A stretch of 64,000 nt of DNA from an uncultured Acidimicrobiaceae bacterium (GTDB lineage Bacteria > Actinomycetota > Acidimicrobiia > Acidimicrobiales > SZUA-35): the NCBI GenBank assembly GCA_947259095.1, contig CAMYLA010000022.1, forward strand, positions 62,001-126,000. The letters are read 5' to 3'. Below the pieces are notes generated by a model. That model saw only the letters and a list, made by a program, of their open reading frames with translations, made no database searches and was not told the DNA's origin. Positions 16,565-25,302 of the stretch are shown in pieces; the stretch's first letter is position 1; every line of letters begins with the position of its first letter. The position numbers and the translations under genes are program-made.

Positions 16565-17290
16565 GTGGAAACAGCTGACGTGGTCAAGGCGGTGGCCGAG
16601 CCGATCGGTTCGGCGGGTGCGGCCTTCTATTTCAACCCCGACACCCTGGCCGCCGGCAAGGAGCTGGGCCTCGACGGGTTTCGGTTCTACATGCTCGGCC
16701 GTGGTGGGGTCATGGGCGACGTGCCGGCCAAGGTGGTGGAGAGCGCCTTCGGCTACTTCTCGACCGCACTGGTCGACAAGATCTGGAACTCGGCCAAGGA
16801 TCGGGTTGCACCGGCCGACGCCGCAGCCGCCTACCTCGAGGCCAACGCCAACCTCGGTCGCAAGCGTCTGGCCGACGTGCCGGGGTTGGCCGAGTACTGC
16901 GCCGCGGCCGAGAAGGTGGTGGCCACCGCCCGACCGGCCGGCCTGCCGTTGTTCGCCGGCATCGCCAGCGCCCCGGTCCCCGAGGATCTCCCGGCCAGGG
17001 CGATCCACCTCACCGCCGTGTTACGGGAGCTCCGGGGCAGCATGCACCTGGTCGCCATCACTGCCACCGGCCTCGACAATGTGGTGGCCCACGCCATCAG
17101 GCGGCCCGACGACGTGGAGACGTTCGGCCATCCCCACCCGCCCCACATCAGCGAGGAGGATCGCCGGTTGCTGGCCGAGGCCGACGAGCTGACCGATCGA
17201 CTGATGGCCCATCCCTACGGGGCACTCGACGACGCCGAGTCGCGGGCCATCGTTGCCGGGGCCGAGGCCGTCAACAACGCCCTGACCTGA
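16565..17290 (+). CDS. SCO6745-family protein
   Basis: The 241-residue helical protein matches the actinobacterial SCO6745 family, whose biochemical role is unknown; some members are labelled helix-turn-helix without proof. Recognisable stretches are GFYFNPDTLAAGKELGLDGFR-like N-terminus, GRGGVMGDVPAKVVESAFGYFS, and a C-terminal RPDDVETFGHPHPPHISEEDRRLLAEADELT. The GTG start at 16565 follows AGGAAG. The gene stands alone between the thioesterase and the cold-shock gene. Whether it binds DNA, a ligand or a metal (several His near residue 195) is open. Confidence 0.75.
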   Translation: METADVVKAVAEPIGSAGAAFYFNPDTLAAGKELGLDGFRFYMLGRGGVMGDVPAKVVESAFGYFSTALVDKIWNSAKDRVAPADAAAAYLEANANLGRKRLADVPGLAEYCAAAEKVVATARPAGLPLFAGIASAPVPEDLPARAIHLTAVLRELRGSMHLVAITATGLDNVVAHAIRRPDDVETFGHPHPPHISEEDRRLLAEADELTDRLMAHPYGALDDAESRAIVAGAEAVNNALT

Positions 17291-17452
17291 TCGGATCGCC
17301 CGCTCTCCCGGCACACAAAACCACCGATATCGACGCCGGGAGCAGCCGGGTGCAGGTTGTGGAAGCCGTTTGTGGGAATCCGGCGCAATCCGATCTAGGG
17401 TAAAGATGGATCGGGTCACAAGGGCCGGGTCATTGAAAGCGAAAGTAGTTTC

Positions 17453-17653
17453 ATGCCTACAGGTACAGTGAAGTTCTTCAACGCAGAGAAGGGCTTCGGT
17501 TTCATTTCCCGTGAGGGTGCTGACGACGTCTTCGTGCACTTCTCGAACATCGTCGGCGAGGGCTACAAAACCCTGGACGAAGGCCAGCGGGTGGAGTTCG
17601 ATGTCGCCCCCGGCCGCAAAGGCGAAGAGGCCAAGAACGTTCGCGCTCTGTAA
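17453..17653 (+). CDS. Cold-shock domain protein (CspA family)
   Basis: The 66-residue protein is a single OB-fold cold-shock domain that binds single-stranded RNA or DNA. The RNP1 motif (KGFGFIS) and RNP2 motif (DVFVHFS) are both intact, and the beginning [12 protein letters not shown] is typical. Length is normal for bacterial Csp. A 12-bp UUCG-capped hairpin lies 27 nt after the stop, so the transcript is probably monocistronic. The 160-bp upstream region could contain a cold-responsive leader, but I cannot show one from sequence. Confidence 0.95.
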   Translation: MPTGTVKFFNAEKGFGFISREGADDVFVHFSNIVGEGYKTLDEGQRVEFDVAPGRKGEEAKNVRAL

Positions 17654-17680
17654 GAGCGTCAACCGGTCACCACAAATCGA

Positions 17681-17708
17681 CAGCCGTCGGGGTTCGCCCC
17701 GGCGGCTG
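17681..17708 (+). terminator. Rho-independent terminator of the cold-shock gene
   Basis: A 12-bp stem, CAGCCGTCGGGG paired with CCCCGGCGGCTG (one G-U), is closed by a TTCG tetraloop. It is followed by a short T-rich stretch (CGTTTTCG). It lies 27 nt after the csp stop codon. Confidence 0.85.
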
Positions 17709-17778
17709 CGGTCGTTTTCGGGCCGGGATCCCGTTGTCATCTGGCCAGCCGCAATGGCCGAGCCCTAAGGTCGATCTG

Positions 17779-19026
17779 GTGAGATCACTACGTTTCGGTT
17801 CCTTCCTGGCTCCCCACCATCCCGTCGGGGAACACCCGACCCTCCAGCTCAAGCGGGACCTCGATCTCGTCGAGCACCTCGACAACCTCGGTTTCGACGA
17901 ATTCTGGTGCGGTGAACACCACTCCAGCGGCTGGGAGACCATCGCATCGCCGGAAATGTTCCTGGCCGCCGCCGGTCAGCGAACCAGCCGCATCCGGCTG
18001 GGAACCGGCGTCGTCTCGTTGCCGTACCACCACCCCTTCCTGGTGGCCCAGCGCATCGTGCAGCTGGACCACATGACCGACGGGCGGGCCATGCTCGGTA
18101 CCGGCCCCGGCGCCCTGCCCTCCGATGCCCATGCAATGGGGATCGATCCGATGGTCCAGCGGGATCGCCAGGACGAGGCGATCGGCGTCATCCGCCGGCT
18201 GCTGGCCGGCGAGGAGCGGGTGTCGCACTCGGCGGACTGGTTCCAGCTCAATGACGCCGCACTGCAGCTGCTCCCGGTCCAGCACGAGATCCCCATGGCC
18301 GCAGCCTCGATGGTCTCGCCGTCGGGAATGACGCTGGCAGGCAAGTACGGCATGGGGGTGCTGTCGATCGGTTCGTTGTCGACCGCCGGGATTCAGGCCC
18401 TGCCCCTGCAGTGGAGCTTCGCCGAGGAAGCGGCGGCCGCCAGCGGTCAGACCGTCGATCGTTCCGACTGGCGGATCATCATGCAGTTCCACATCGCCGA
18501 GACCCGCCAGGAGGCCCGGGAGCAGGCCAAAGACGGGTTGCTGCGGTGGCACAACGAATACACCGTCGGGACGCTCCAGCGCCAGGGAGCCGAGCCCTAT
18601 GCCACTTCGGACGAGGCGGTCGACGAGGTGGCGTTCGCCGACGGTGCGATCGGCGTCATCGGCACGCCTGATGACCTCGTGGAACGAGTCCGTGACCTCC
18701 ACGAGCTGGTCGGCGGCTTCGGTGCGGTCATCGGGTTCGTCCACGACTGGGCCAACATCGAGAACACCCGCCGCAGCTGGGATCTGGTGGCCCGCTACGT
18801 CGTCCCCGAGGTCCGGGGCATGATCAACCCGCTGCGGCGATCCCAGCAGCATGTGATCGAGAATCGGGAGTCGTTCCAGCGGGCCCAGAAGGCGGTGGTG
18901 ACCAAGATCCTGGAGAACGAACGGGCGGCGGAGGCATTGCGGGTGCCGCCGACCGCCAGGGCACCGCTCGGTGTTGCCAACTCGCCGGCCATCCCGGAGC
19001 CCGATCCCTCGACTCCTGCAGCCTGA
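17779..19026 (+). CDS. LLM-class flavin-dependent oxidoreductase (bacterial luciferase-like)
   Basis: The 415-residue TIM-barrel protein has the alkanal-monooxygenase-like features GSFLAPHHPVGEHP, GFDEFWCGEHHSSGWETIASPEMFLAAAGQRTSRIRLGTGV and YHHPFLVAQRIVQLDHMTDGRAMLGTGPG. Such enzymes use FMN with oxygen, or F420, to oxidise small substrates; the exact one is unknown. GTG 17779 is preferred because AAGG lies 9 nt upstream, while the upstream in-frame ATG (17734) has no such site. The C-terminal 60 residues are Ala/Pro-rich. The stop codon is embedded in a 23-bp tandem repeat. Confidence 0.85.
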   Translation: MRSLRFGSFLAPHHPVGEHPTLQLKRDLDLVEHLDNLGFDEFWCGEHHSSGWETIASPEMFLAAAGQRTSRIRLGTGVVSLPYHHPFLVAQRIVQLDHMTDGRAMLGTGPGALPSDAHAMGIDPMVQRDRQDEAIGVIRRLLAGEERVSHSADWFQLNDAALQLLPVQHEIPMAAASMVSPSGMTLAGKYGMGVLSIGSLSTAGIQALPLQWSFAEEAAAASGQTVDRSDWRIIMQFHIAETRQEAREQAKDGLLRWHNEYTVGTLQRQGAEPYATSDEAVDEVAFADGAIGVIGTPDDLVERVRDLHELVGGFGAVIGFVHDWANIENTRRSWDLVARYVVPEVRGMINPLRRSQQHVIENRESFQRAQKAVVTKILENERAAEALRVPPTARAPLGVANSPAIPEPDPSTPAA

Positions 19027-19091
19027 GCCGCTCCGGGTCGGGCCCCTGAGCCGCTCCGGGTCGGGCCCCTGACCCGCCCCGCGTCGGGCCC
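19023..19091. repeat. Three 23-bp tandem repeats at gene end
   Basis: Units at 19023-19045 and 19046-19068 are identical; the third (19069-19091) is diverged. The first copy contains the oxidoreductase stop codon. The repeats fill most of the gap between two convergent genes. Confidence 0.85.
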
Positions 19092-19106
19092 TGGCCGGAG
19101 CCGGGC

Positions 19107-20696
19107 TCAGACGATGGTCGAGTTCTGCTGGCCCCAGTAGCGGTCCCGCAGCAACCGCTTGTACAGCTTGCCGGTGGGCAGCCTCGGCAGCTGGGCTTCG
19201 AAGTCGACCGAGCGGGGACACTTGTAGTGGGCGATGCGCTGCCTGACGAAGTTGATCAGCTCGGCCGCCAGCTCCTCGGTCGGCTCGACTCCCTCCAATG
19301 GTTGCACGACCGCCTTGACCTGTTCGCCCATCTCGGGGTCTGGCACGCCGAACACGGCCACATCGGCCACCTTCGAATGGGTGATCAGCGTGTCCTCGAT
19401 CTCCTGGGGGTAGATGTTGACCCCGCCGCTGATGATCATGTGGGCCTGGCGGTCGGTCAGGTAGAGATACCCGTCCTCGTCCATGTAGCCGATGTCGCCG
19501 AGGGTGGTCCTGCCGCCCGGCAGCTTGGCCGCCTCGGTCTTGTCGGGGGCTTTGTGGTATTCGTAGCTCCCGCCGCCGGAGAAGTAGATCCCGCCCACCT
19601 CGCCGGGGCCGAGCTCGTTGCCCTCCGGATCGCAGATGTGCAGCGCACCGGCCCGTACCTTGCCAACCGATCCGGGCCGCTCCAGCCATTCGTGGGAGTC
19701 GATGAAGGTGGCACCATTGCCTTCGGTGCCGGCGTAGTACTCGAGCAGGATCGGTCCCCACCAGTCGATCATCTGCTGCTTTACCGGGACCGGGCACGGC
19801 GCCGCAGCGTGGACCGCCACGATCAGCGATGACAGGTCGTTGGCGTTGCGGTCGTCCTCGTCGAGCTTGAGCATGCGGACGAACATGGTGGGAACGAACT
19901 GACTGTGGGAGACCCGGAACCGCTCGATGTCGGCCAGGCACTGAGCGGCGTCGAACCGCTCCATGATCACCAGGGTGCCGCCGACCCGGTGCACCGCATT
20001 GGAGTAGGCCAGGGGGGCGGCATGGTACATCGGGGCCGGGGAGAGGTAGACCATGTCCGGCCCGTACCGGTAGCGGGAGATGAAGAAGTTGGCGGTGCGT
20101 GGGTCGAGCTCGTCGATGGGGTGGTCGGGCAGCGGGCGCTTGATCCCCTTTGGCCGACCGGTGGTTCCAGATGAGTACAGCATGGCGGTGCCGGGGACCT
20201 GGTCATCGATCGGGGTGGCGGGGTACCGGGCGATGGCGTCCTCGTAGGATTCCCAATCCGGTGGCACCGCACCGGACGACCCCTGCCCGCCGTGGCCGGC
20301 CGGAACCCCGTCGGTCATCAGCCACCGCTCGACCCTGGGCGTCGAGCGCTGGTCGATGGCGCCGATGACGTCGGCCTTGGCCCGGGAACTGACGACCAGC
20401 CTGGCATCGCAGTCATCGACGATGTATGCCACCTCGTCGGTGGTGAGGAAGCTGTTGATCGCCGTCACGTAGATGCCGGACCGGAAGGCGGCCCAGATCA
20501 CCTCCATGAACCGGATCTGGTTCTCCATGAAGATCGCCATGTGGTCGCCGGGCCGCAACCCGGCGGCCCGCAGCAGGTGGGCCAGCCGGTTCGACCGCTC
20601 GTCCAACTCCCGGTAGGTCAGGGTGTCAGCGGAACCGGCCATGATGATCGCCGGATGATCACCCCTGGTTGCAGCATGTACGCCAGGATGGCCCAT
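19107..20696 (-). CDS. Acyl-CoA synthetase (AMP-forming, FadD-like)
   Basis: The protein (529 residues) belongs to the ANL superfamily and activates a carboxylic acid through an acyl-adenylate to an acyl-CoA. The phosphate-binding loop is YSSGTTGRPKGI, the A5 motif is YYAGTEGNG, and the A7/A8 region is LGDIGYMDEDGYLYLTDR. The conserved C-terminal Lys lies in RLPTGKLYKR. The start is ATG 20696, behind GGAAGGAG at 8 nt; a longer frame from 20729 is less likely. It resembles medium- or branched-chain ligases, but the substrate is not clear. Neighbouring malonyl-CoA decarboxylase (same strand) may share its pathway. Confidence 0.88.
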   Translation of the reverse strand: MGHPGVHAATRGDHPAIIMAGSADTLTYRELDERSNRLAHLLRAAGLRPGDHMAIFMENQIRFMEVIWAAFRSGIYVTAINSFLTTDEVAYIVDDCDARLVVSSRAKADVIGAIDQRSTPRVERWLMTDGVPAGHGGQGSSGAVPPDWESYEDAIARYPATPIDDQVPGTAMLYSSGTTGRPKGIKRPLPDHPIDELDPRTANFFISRYRYGPDMVYLSPAPMYHAAPLAYSNAVHRVGGTLVIMERFDAAQCLADIERFRVSHSQFVPTMFVRMLKLDEDDRNANDLSSLIVAVHAAAPCPVPVKQQMIDWWGPILLEYYAGTEGNGATFIDSHEWLERPGSVGKVRAGALHICDPEGNELGPGEVGGIYFSGGGSYEYHKAPDKTEAAKLPGGRTTLGDIGYMDEDGYLYLTDRQAHMIISGGVNIYPQEIEDTLITHSKVADVAVFGVPDPEMGEQVKAVVQPLEGVEPTEELAAELINFVRQRIAHYKCPRSVDFEAQLPRLPTGKLYKRLLRDRYWGQQNSTIV

Positions 20697-20780
20697 CGAG
20701 AAGACTCCTTCCACCACGTTGTCGGCCAAGCTAGTACGAGCCTGCGGCCGGCTGGTAGCCGACGGCGATCGGCCAGGGCC

Positions 20781-22196
20781 CTACCGTTCGATCAGGTCCT
20801 CGACGTCGTCGGCTGCGGCGACCCGGCCCGAGTTCATGTAGGCGTCGTGATTGCGCTCGATCGTCTTCAGGTCGTACCGGTAGTTGACCATCATCGCCAG
20901 TCCCCGATCCCAGCCAACCGGGCTCGGGTTGGCCATCCAGTTGAGGTGCTCAACCCTGGCCCCGTTCGACAGATGGAAGTGGGCCACCGGATCTGCGGCC
21001 CGCTCACCCCGCCTGGCCCCCAGCAGGTACTCGGCGGCCAATCGAAGCAGCTCGGCCTGGAGCGCCTCGGTCGCCGGGTCGCCGGGGGCCGGCATCGGCC
21101 CGTCGAGCAGCTCGGCCAACCTCGATCGCAGCCGGTTCCCGTCATCGTCGGACTGGTCCCGGGCCCCGGCGCCCGGTCCACCGTCGAGCAAAGGGTCGTC
21201 GTCGGCGACCAGGCCCCCGAGCCAGGCCCGGAAGCCCGGCATCGGCGACAGGGTGGCGAAGGTCTTCAGCCCGGTCAGTTCGGTGCTCAGTTCCTCGACG
21301 ACCGACTTGATCAGGAAATCCCCGAGCGACACCCCGGCCAGGCCGTCGTGGCAGTTGGAGATCGAGTAGAAGATGGCGGTGTCGAAGTCCCCCTCGTCGA
21401 CGGCCGCCTCGTCCGGGGGCCCATCGGCGGCGGGAGCCAGCAGCGGGGCCAGCTCTCGTGCAATGTCCTTGGTCAGCGCAACCTCGACGAAGATCAGCAG
21501 GTCATCCGGCATGCCGGGGTGGATGAAGGCGTAACAGCGCCGTTCCGGGCCGAGCCGCCGCTTCAGGTCGTCCCACGATTCGATGGCATGGACCGCCTCG
21601 TATTCGATCAGCTTCTCCAGGAACGACGCCGGAGTGTCCCAGGTGAGGCGAATCAGCTGCAGCATGCCGACGTCGAACCAACCTTCGAGAATGGATCGCA
21701 GGTCTGCGTCGACGGTTGCCAACTCGGGGGAGGAGCGGCGGTGGGGGAGCAGATCCGATCGCATCTCGACCAGGAAATGCAGCCCGCGGTCGAGGCTGGC
21801 CAGCCGCCGGAAGAGAACTTCCCGGCGGGGTCGCAGGGTTGACCGCAGCACCGACTCCGCGGCCCGCCGATCCTGTGGGGTCTCGGCTGCCAGGACCGCA
21901 TCGATGGCCTCGTCGACCGTGGCGTCGTCGTGACCGTAGTCGGCGGCCAGTCGCTGGAAGAACCGCAGCCTGCCGGTGGCGCTGAGCTCTGCGTAGGTCA
22001 AGGCGATGGTTCTGGCTCGTCGGCGGGAAGCCACCGGGCCACCCCGGTTCTCGACCGTGGCGTCGATCGTCGGGCCGACACGACGCCAGTCGCTGTCCGG
22101 GAGATCCTCGTCCACCGGGATCGGGGCGTCGGTGGTGTCGCCACGCCATCGGCGGACCCCACGAACGACCCTGAGCAGCCGGGCGTTCAGCGCCAC
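20781..22196 (-). CDS. Malonyl-CoA decarboxylase
   Basis: Malonyl-CoA decarboxylase converts malonyl-CoA to acetyl-CoA and CO2. The N-terminal helical domain includes LRFFQRLAADYG and GLHFLVEMRSDLL. The GNAT-like catalytic domain has RCYAFIHPGMPDDLLIFVEVALT, IFYSISNCHDGLAGVSLGDFLIKSV and the hallmark TFATLSPMPGFRAWL. The C-terminal NGARVEHLNWMANPSPVGWDRGLAMMVNYRYDL, where catalytic His and Tyr lie in the family, is also present. The length (471 residues) is usual. It sits about 80 bp upstream of the acyl-CoA ligase, so they are likely co-transcribed, consistent with breaking down malonate-like acids. Confidence 0.93.
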   Translation of the reverse strand: MALNARLLRVVRGVRRWRGDTTDAPIPVDEDLPDSDWRRVGPTIDATVENRGGPVASRRRARTIALTYAELSATGRLRFFQRLAADYGHDDATVDEAIDAVLAAETPQDRRAAESVLRSTLRPRREVLFRRLASLDRGLHFLVEMRSDLLPHRRSSPELATVDADLRSILEGWFDVGMLQLIRLTWDTPASFLEKLIEYEAVHAIESWDDLKRRLGPERRCYAFIHPGMPDDLLIFVEVALTKDIARELAPLLAPAADGPPDEAAVDEGDFDTAIFYSISNCHDGLAGVSLGDFLIKSVVEELSTELTGLKTFATLSPMPGFRAWLGGLVADDDPLLDGGPGAGARDQSDDDGNRLRSRLAELLDGPMPAPGDPATEALQAELLRLAAEYLLGARRGERAADPVAHFHLSNGARVEHLNWMANPSPVGWDRGLAMMVNYRYDLKTIERNHDAYMNSGRVAAADDVEDLIER

Positions 22197-22292
22197 CGGG
22201 CCATCCAGGTCGGGCTGTGGTGGTTGGCCGGGATACGTGGCTCGGCGAACGGGGGGCCGGTGTGAGGGTGCCGGACCGTGGCGTCCGGGCGG

Positions 22293-22847
22293 TCAGTCGC
22301 CCTTGACGTCGGTGCCGGCATAGGGTGTCGGGTCACCGGGTCGGGGGATCATCGGGCGGGTCCAGGCCAGGTTGGCCGAGAGCTGTTCGGCGACCGCCCG
22401 CCATGCGGTCGGCTCCCAACCGTCGACCACGTTGAGGTGACCGTCGGAGCGGATGTGGACCAGTGCCGGAAGCCGTTCAACGCCCAGGGCGGTCACCGCC
22501 TCCCGCTCCGGATCGGGGAAGGTCAGGAACCGTTCTGCCCACGGGCCGAGGAACTGCCGACAGCCATCCTCATCGGTGGTGGCCAGCCAACCGACGCGAA
22601 TGTCGGCCGGCGAGTAGTGCTCGAGAATTCGGCCGGCGGTCTCGAGGATCCAGGCGCTCTCGTGCGTGTACGGATCAAGTGCCACCAGACACATCGAGTA
22701 CGACGTCAGCCAGTCTCTGAGCGGGTATCCGTCGCCTCGGAGCGAGTCAAGAACCAAATCGGCTGGAGCTACGGCCACGGGCGGCGAGACTAGCGCAGAT
22801 CGGCCCGGAGTCCGAACCCGTGAGCCTAGAACACCGGAATTTGTCAT
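22293..22847 (-). CDS. Thioredoxin-fold protein lacking CxxC
   Basis: This protein (about 184 residues) ends with a thioredoxin-like core: CLVALDPYTHESAWILETAGRILEHY, then VGWLATTDEDG, then ERLPALVHIRSDGHLNVVDGWEP with the cis-Pro position (LPALVHI). The usual CxxC is replaced by a single Cys followed by ALDPYTHES, so disulfide reductase activity is unlikely. The start is uncertain: ATG 22847, or the internal GTG of VAVAPADLV, would both work. Proteins of this type accompany redox or chaperone functions, but the role here is unknown. Confidence 0.6.
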   Translation of the reverse strand: MTNSGVLGSRVRTPGRSALVSPPVAVAPADLVLDSLRGDGYPLRDWLTSYSMCLVALDPYTHESAWILETAGRILEHYSPADIRVGWLATTDEDGCRQFLGPWAERFLTFPDPEREAVTALGVERLPALVHIRSDGHLNVVDGWEPTAWRAVAEQLSANLAWTRPMIPRPGDPTPYAGTDVKGD

Positions 22848-23170
22848 CAACGTGAGCTTAGACGCCAGTTGCCCATTCCGTCCCTGCCTGGTGTTGCAGC
22901 CCGTCGCAGGGACACCAACGGCGAGGAGCCCGGCCTCGGCCCTGCCAGGTTGATCGCCGTTTCCGGTTGCCCGGAGATGCCCCTGACCGCGGCCCGATCG
23001 ACGGCCGCCCCGTTCATCGCCGTCCGGTCGATCACGGGGTCTACAGTGGTGTGAGGCGAGCACCCCCGTACCGCCGATGTCGCGGCATTCGGTGTCGGTC
23101 GGGTCTCGCCTCCGCCGCTATGGCTGTTCGCTGCTCCGCCGAGCGCCGGACCGGCCCGAGGAGTACCGAC
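22848..23170. other. Intergenic region between divergent genes; hairpin only
   Basis: No convincing gene is present in these 323 bp. The only structure I see is an 8-bp perfect inverted repeat, GTCCCTGC (22880-22887) and GCAGGGAC (22906-22913). It must hold the promoters for the thioredoxin-like gene and the methyltransferase gene. Confidence 0.5.
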
Positions 23171-24010
23171 ATGGCCGATGTGGCCGGGACAGCCCCCGCA
23201 CAGAATCTGGAGATCCTGGAGAAGTACTGCGATCGGTTGCCAAGCCCCCAGAACGCGGTCGACGTGTTCCAGGGGGACTGGTCATCGGTGTTGCCGGCCG
23301 AGGCCGCAGCCGACAGCGGCGGGTTCGCCGGTCTGTTCGAGGACCCCCGGATCCACTGGATGGTCGAGACGGTTGGCGGGGTGGCCGGCAGCCGCATCCT
23401 GGAGTTGGGTCCGCTCGAGGGCGGGCACACCTACGCCCTCGAGACGAGGTACGACGCAGCCGAGATCGTGGCGGTGGAGGCGAACGAGCGGGCCTACCTG
23501 AAATGCCTCGTTGCCAAGGAGATCCTCGGTACCCGGCGGGCCAGGTTCCTACTGGGAGACTTCAACCGGTACATGGCCGAGTCGGGCGGCCGGTTCGATC
23601 TGGTGGTGGCCTGCGGCGTGCTCTACCACATGGAGTTCCCGGCCGAGCACATCAAGTTGCTCTGCAGCTCGGCCGACACGGTGTTCGTCTGGACCCACTA
23701 CTTCGATCGGGCGCTGATAGACGCCATCGGTCCCGACCTGGCCCGCAAGTTCACCGTCGAGTCGACGGTCGACTACGAGGGCTATGAGCATGTGGTGTAT
23801 CGCCAGGACTATTTGGACGCCCTCGGTTGGGGTGGTTTCTGCGGTGCGGGGCGAGAGTTCGGCAACTGGCTGCGACTGGACGACATCCACAACCTGTTCG
23901 ATCGTTACGGCTTCGAGATCACCGACACCGCCTTCCACAACACCGAGCACGCCCACGGGCCGGCCATTGCCCTGGTGGCCCGCCGTCTGGCACAACCGCT
24001 GGGCTCGTGA
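23171..24010 (+). CDS. SAM-dependent methyltransferase (class I)
   Basis: The 279-residue protein has a Rossmann methyltransferase core: motif I ILELGPLEGGHTYAL, the acidic end of strand 2 VAVEANERAYLKCL, and motif IV FDLVVACGVLYHM. The central motif I is ELGxLEGG rather than GxGxG, as in some sugar- or quinone-O-methyltransferase families. A His/Tyr/Asp-rich C-terminal region (EHVVYRQDYLDALGWGGF, NNLFDRYGF-like) follows. ATG 23171 is chosen as the first Met before MADVAGTAPAQ. The substrate is unknown. The next gene starts 90 bp downstream in the same direction. Confidence 0.75.
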   Translation: MADVAGTAPAQNLEILEKYCDRLPSPQNAVDVFQGDWSSVLPAEAAADSGGFAGLFEDPRIHWMVETVGGVAGSRILELGPLEGGHTYALETRYDAAEIVAVEANERAYLKCLVAKEILGTRRARFLLGDFNRYMAESGGRFDLVVACGVLYHMEFPAEHIKLLCSSADTVFVWTHYFDRALIDAIGPDLARKFTVESTVDYEGYEHVVYRQDYLDALGWGGFCGAGREFGNWLRLDDIHNLFDRYGFEITDTAFHNTEHAHGPAIALVARRLAQPLGS

Positions 24011-24099
24011 TCGCTCGACCGATCGGTCCGTGATCACCGGTCGCGGCCCCGGCGGGCGATCAAGGGCGAAGCGGCCCAAGCTGCTATAAGTGATCAGGT

Positions 24100-24900
24100 A
24101 TGCACCCGATCGAGCAGCTGCGCTATGTGGCACGGGCCAGCGGCGCCGACGGTGGGCTGCTGGTGCAGGAGGCCGCATCGGCGTTGTCGGTCTTCAGCCG
24201 GGACCCCGGCGCCATGCTGACCGCCTGCCGCCGGCTCCTGACCAGGCAACCGGCGGTGGGGCCGCTGTGGTGGATGTGCGCCAGGATGGTCACCAGCGCC
24301 GATGTCCGAACCGAGAGTCGGGCCATCATCGACGACCTCCACAACGACCGGACCGGCCGTCATCTGGTCGACGGCTTGCCGGACGGCGCCACCGTGGCCA
24401 TCTCCGGGTGGCCAGACATCACCGTTGCCGCCCTGCCGCGGCGGGGCGACGTTCGGGTCCTGGTGGTCGACGTCGAAGGTCAGGGGTCATCGGTTGTCCG
24501 GCGGCTGGAACGCCAGGACATGGACGTCGAGGATGTCGATGCCGCCAAGTTGGCCGGCATCGTCGAAGACGCCGACCTGATCGTCATCGAGGCTGCGGCC
24601 GCCGGGTCGGCCGCGGCGCTGGTCGACGTGGGATCGGTCGGGTTGGCGGCAACCGCCAAGGCCCTCCACAAACCGGTGTGGTTGGTGATCGGTGTCGGCC
24701 GCAGCCTGCTGGAACCGTACTGGCAGGCGATCGTGGAACGGATCGACGATCCCGACCTGCCGGCCTTCCTGGCCCCACACGAGGTGTTGTCCTTCGGCCT
24801 GGTGGACCGGGTCATCACCACCGATGGCCCGGTCGCAGTGTCGGAGGTCCCGCGGCCCAGGATGGCTCTGGCACCGGAGCTTCTCGTCGAACTCTCCTGA
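24100..24900 (+). CDS. Protein with eIF-2B/MtnA-like fold, function unknown
   Basis: The 266-residue protein resembles the initiation-factor-2B/methylthioribose-phosphate-isomerase fold. It has a helical N-terminal half (HPIEQLRYVARASGADGGLLVQEAASAL), a Rossmann-like half with DGATVAISGWPDITVAAL, then DVRVLVVDVEGQGSSVVRRL, and DADLIVIEAAAAGSAAALVDVGSVGLAATAKALHKPVWLVIGVGR. The last motif matches the place where IF-2B proteins bind sugar phosphate. It is not a normal MtnA (too short, active-site Cys/Asp not evident). The role is unknown; a regulatory or sugar-phosphate-binding function is possible. Confidence 0.6.
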   Translation: MHPIEQLRYVARASGADGGLLVQEAASALSVFSRDPGAMLTACRRLLTRQPAVGPLWWMCARMVTSADVRTESRAIIDDLHNDRTGRHLVDGLPDGATVAISGWPDITVAALPRRGDVRVLVVDVEGQGSSVVRRLERQDMDVEDVDAAKLAGIVEDADLIVIEAAAAGSAAALVDVGSVGLAATAKALHKPVWLVIGVGRSLLEPYWQAIVERIDDPDLPAFLAPHEVLSFGLVDRVITTDGPVAVSEVPRPRMALAPELLVELS

Positions 24901-25073
24901 ACCCCGCCGCGCCGCAGACGACGACCGCGAGGCTGTGCGGGGCTTGTCGCAAAGCTGCAACCTTGGCCGAAACCGCACTGGATCAGCGGCTCGAGGTGAA
25001 CCATCGAGGGGTCGGACCGCCACGATGGACGCGATTGTCAGCCGATATCGAGACCCGGGACTAGTGTCGCCTC

Positions 25074-25259
25074 ATGGGTAACGCCACATCCGCCGGATCG
25101 GAGCGGGCCTCGGCCCGTCCGGACCCGGCGGACAGCATGCACAACGCCGGCGCAGGTTGGTACTACGACCCCGATGATGAGGCCGTCTACCGCTATTGGG
25201 ACGGCCAGGAGTGGACCGGACACCGTTCAGACACGTGCCTGTCGGCCATCCCCACCTGA
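25074..25259 (+). CDS. Minimal DUF2510 protein
   Basis: The 61-residue protein is little more than one DUF2510 motif: GAGWYYDPDDEAVYRYWDGQEWTGH. In actinobacteria this short motif usually sits at the N-terminus of membrane proteins, where its function is unknown. Here no membrane segment follows. It could be a stand-alone adaptor or the remnant of a larger protein. The ATG at 25074 is the only good start in frame. Confidence 0.7.
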   Translation: MGNATSAGSERASARPDPADSMHNAGAGWYYDPDDEAVYRYWDGQEWTGHRSDTCLSAIPT

Positions 25260-25302
25260 TCGGCCCGGCCCGTCGATTCGCCCCGGACGTCTTGGCCGGG
25301 CG

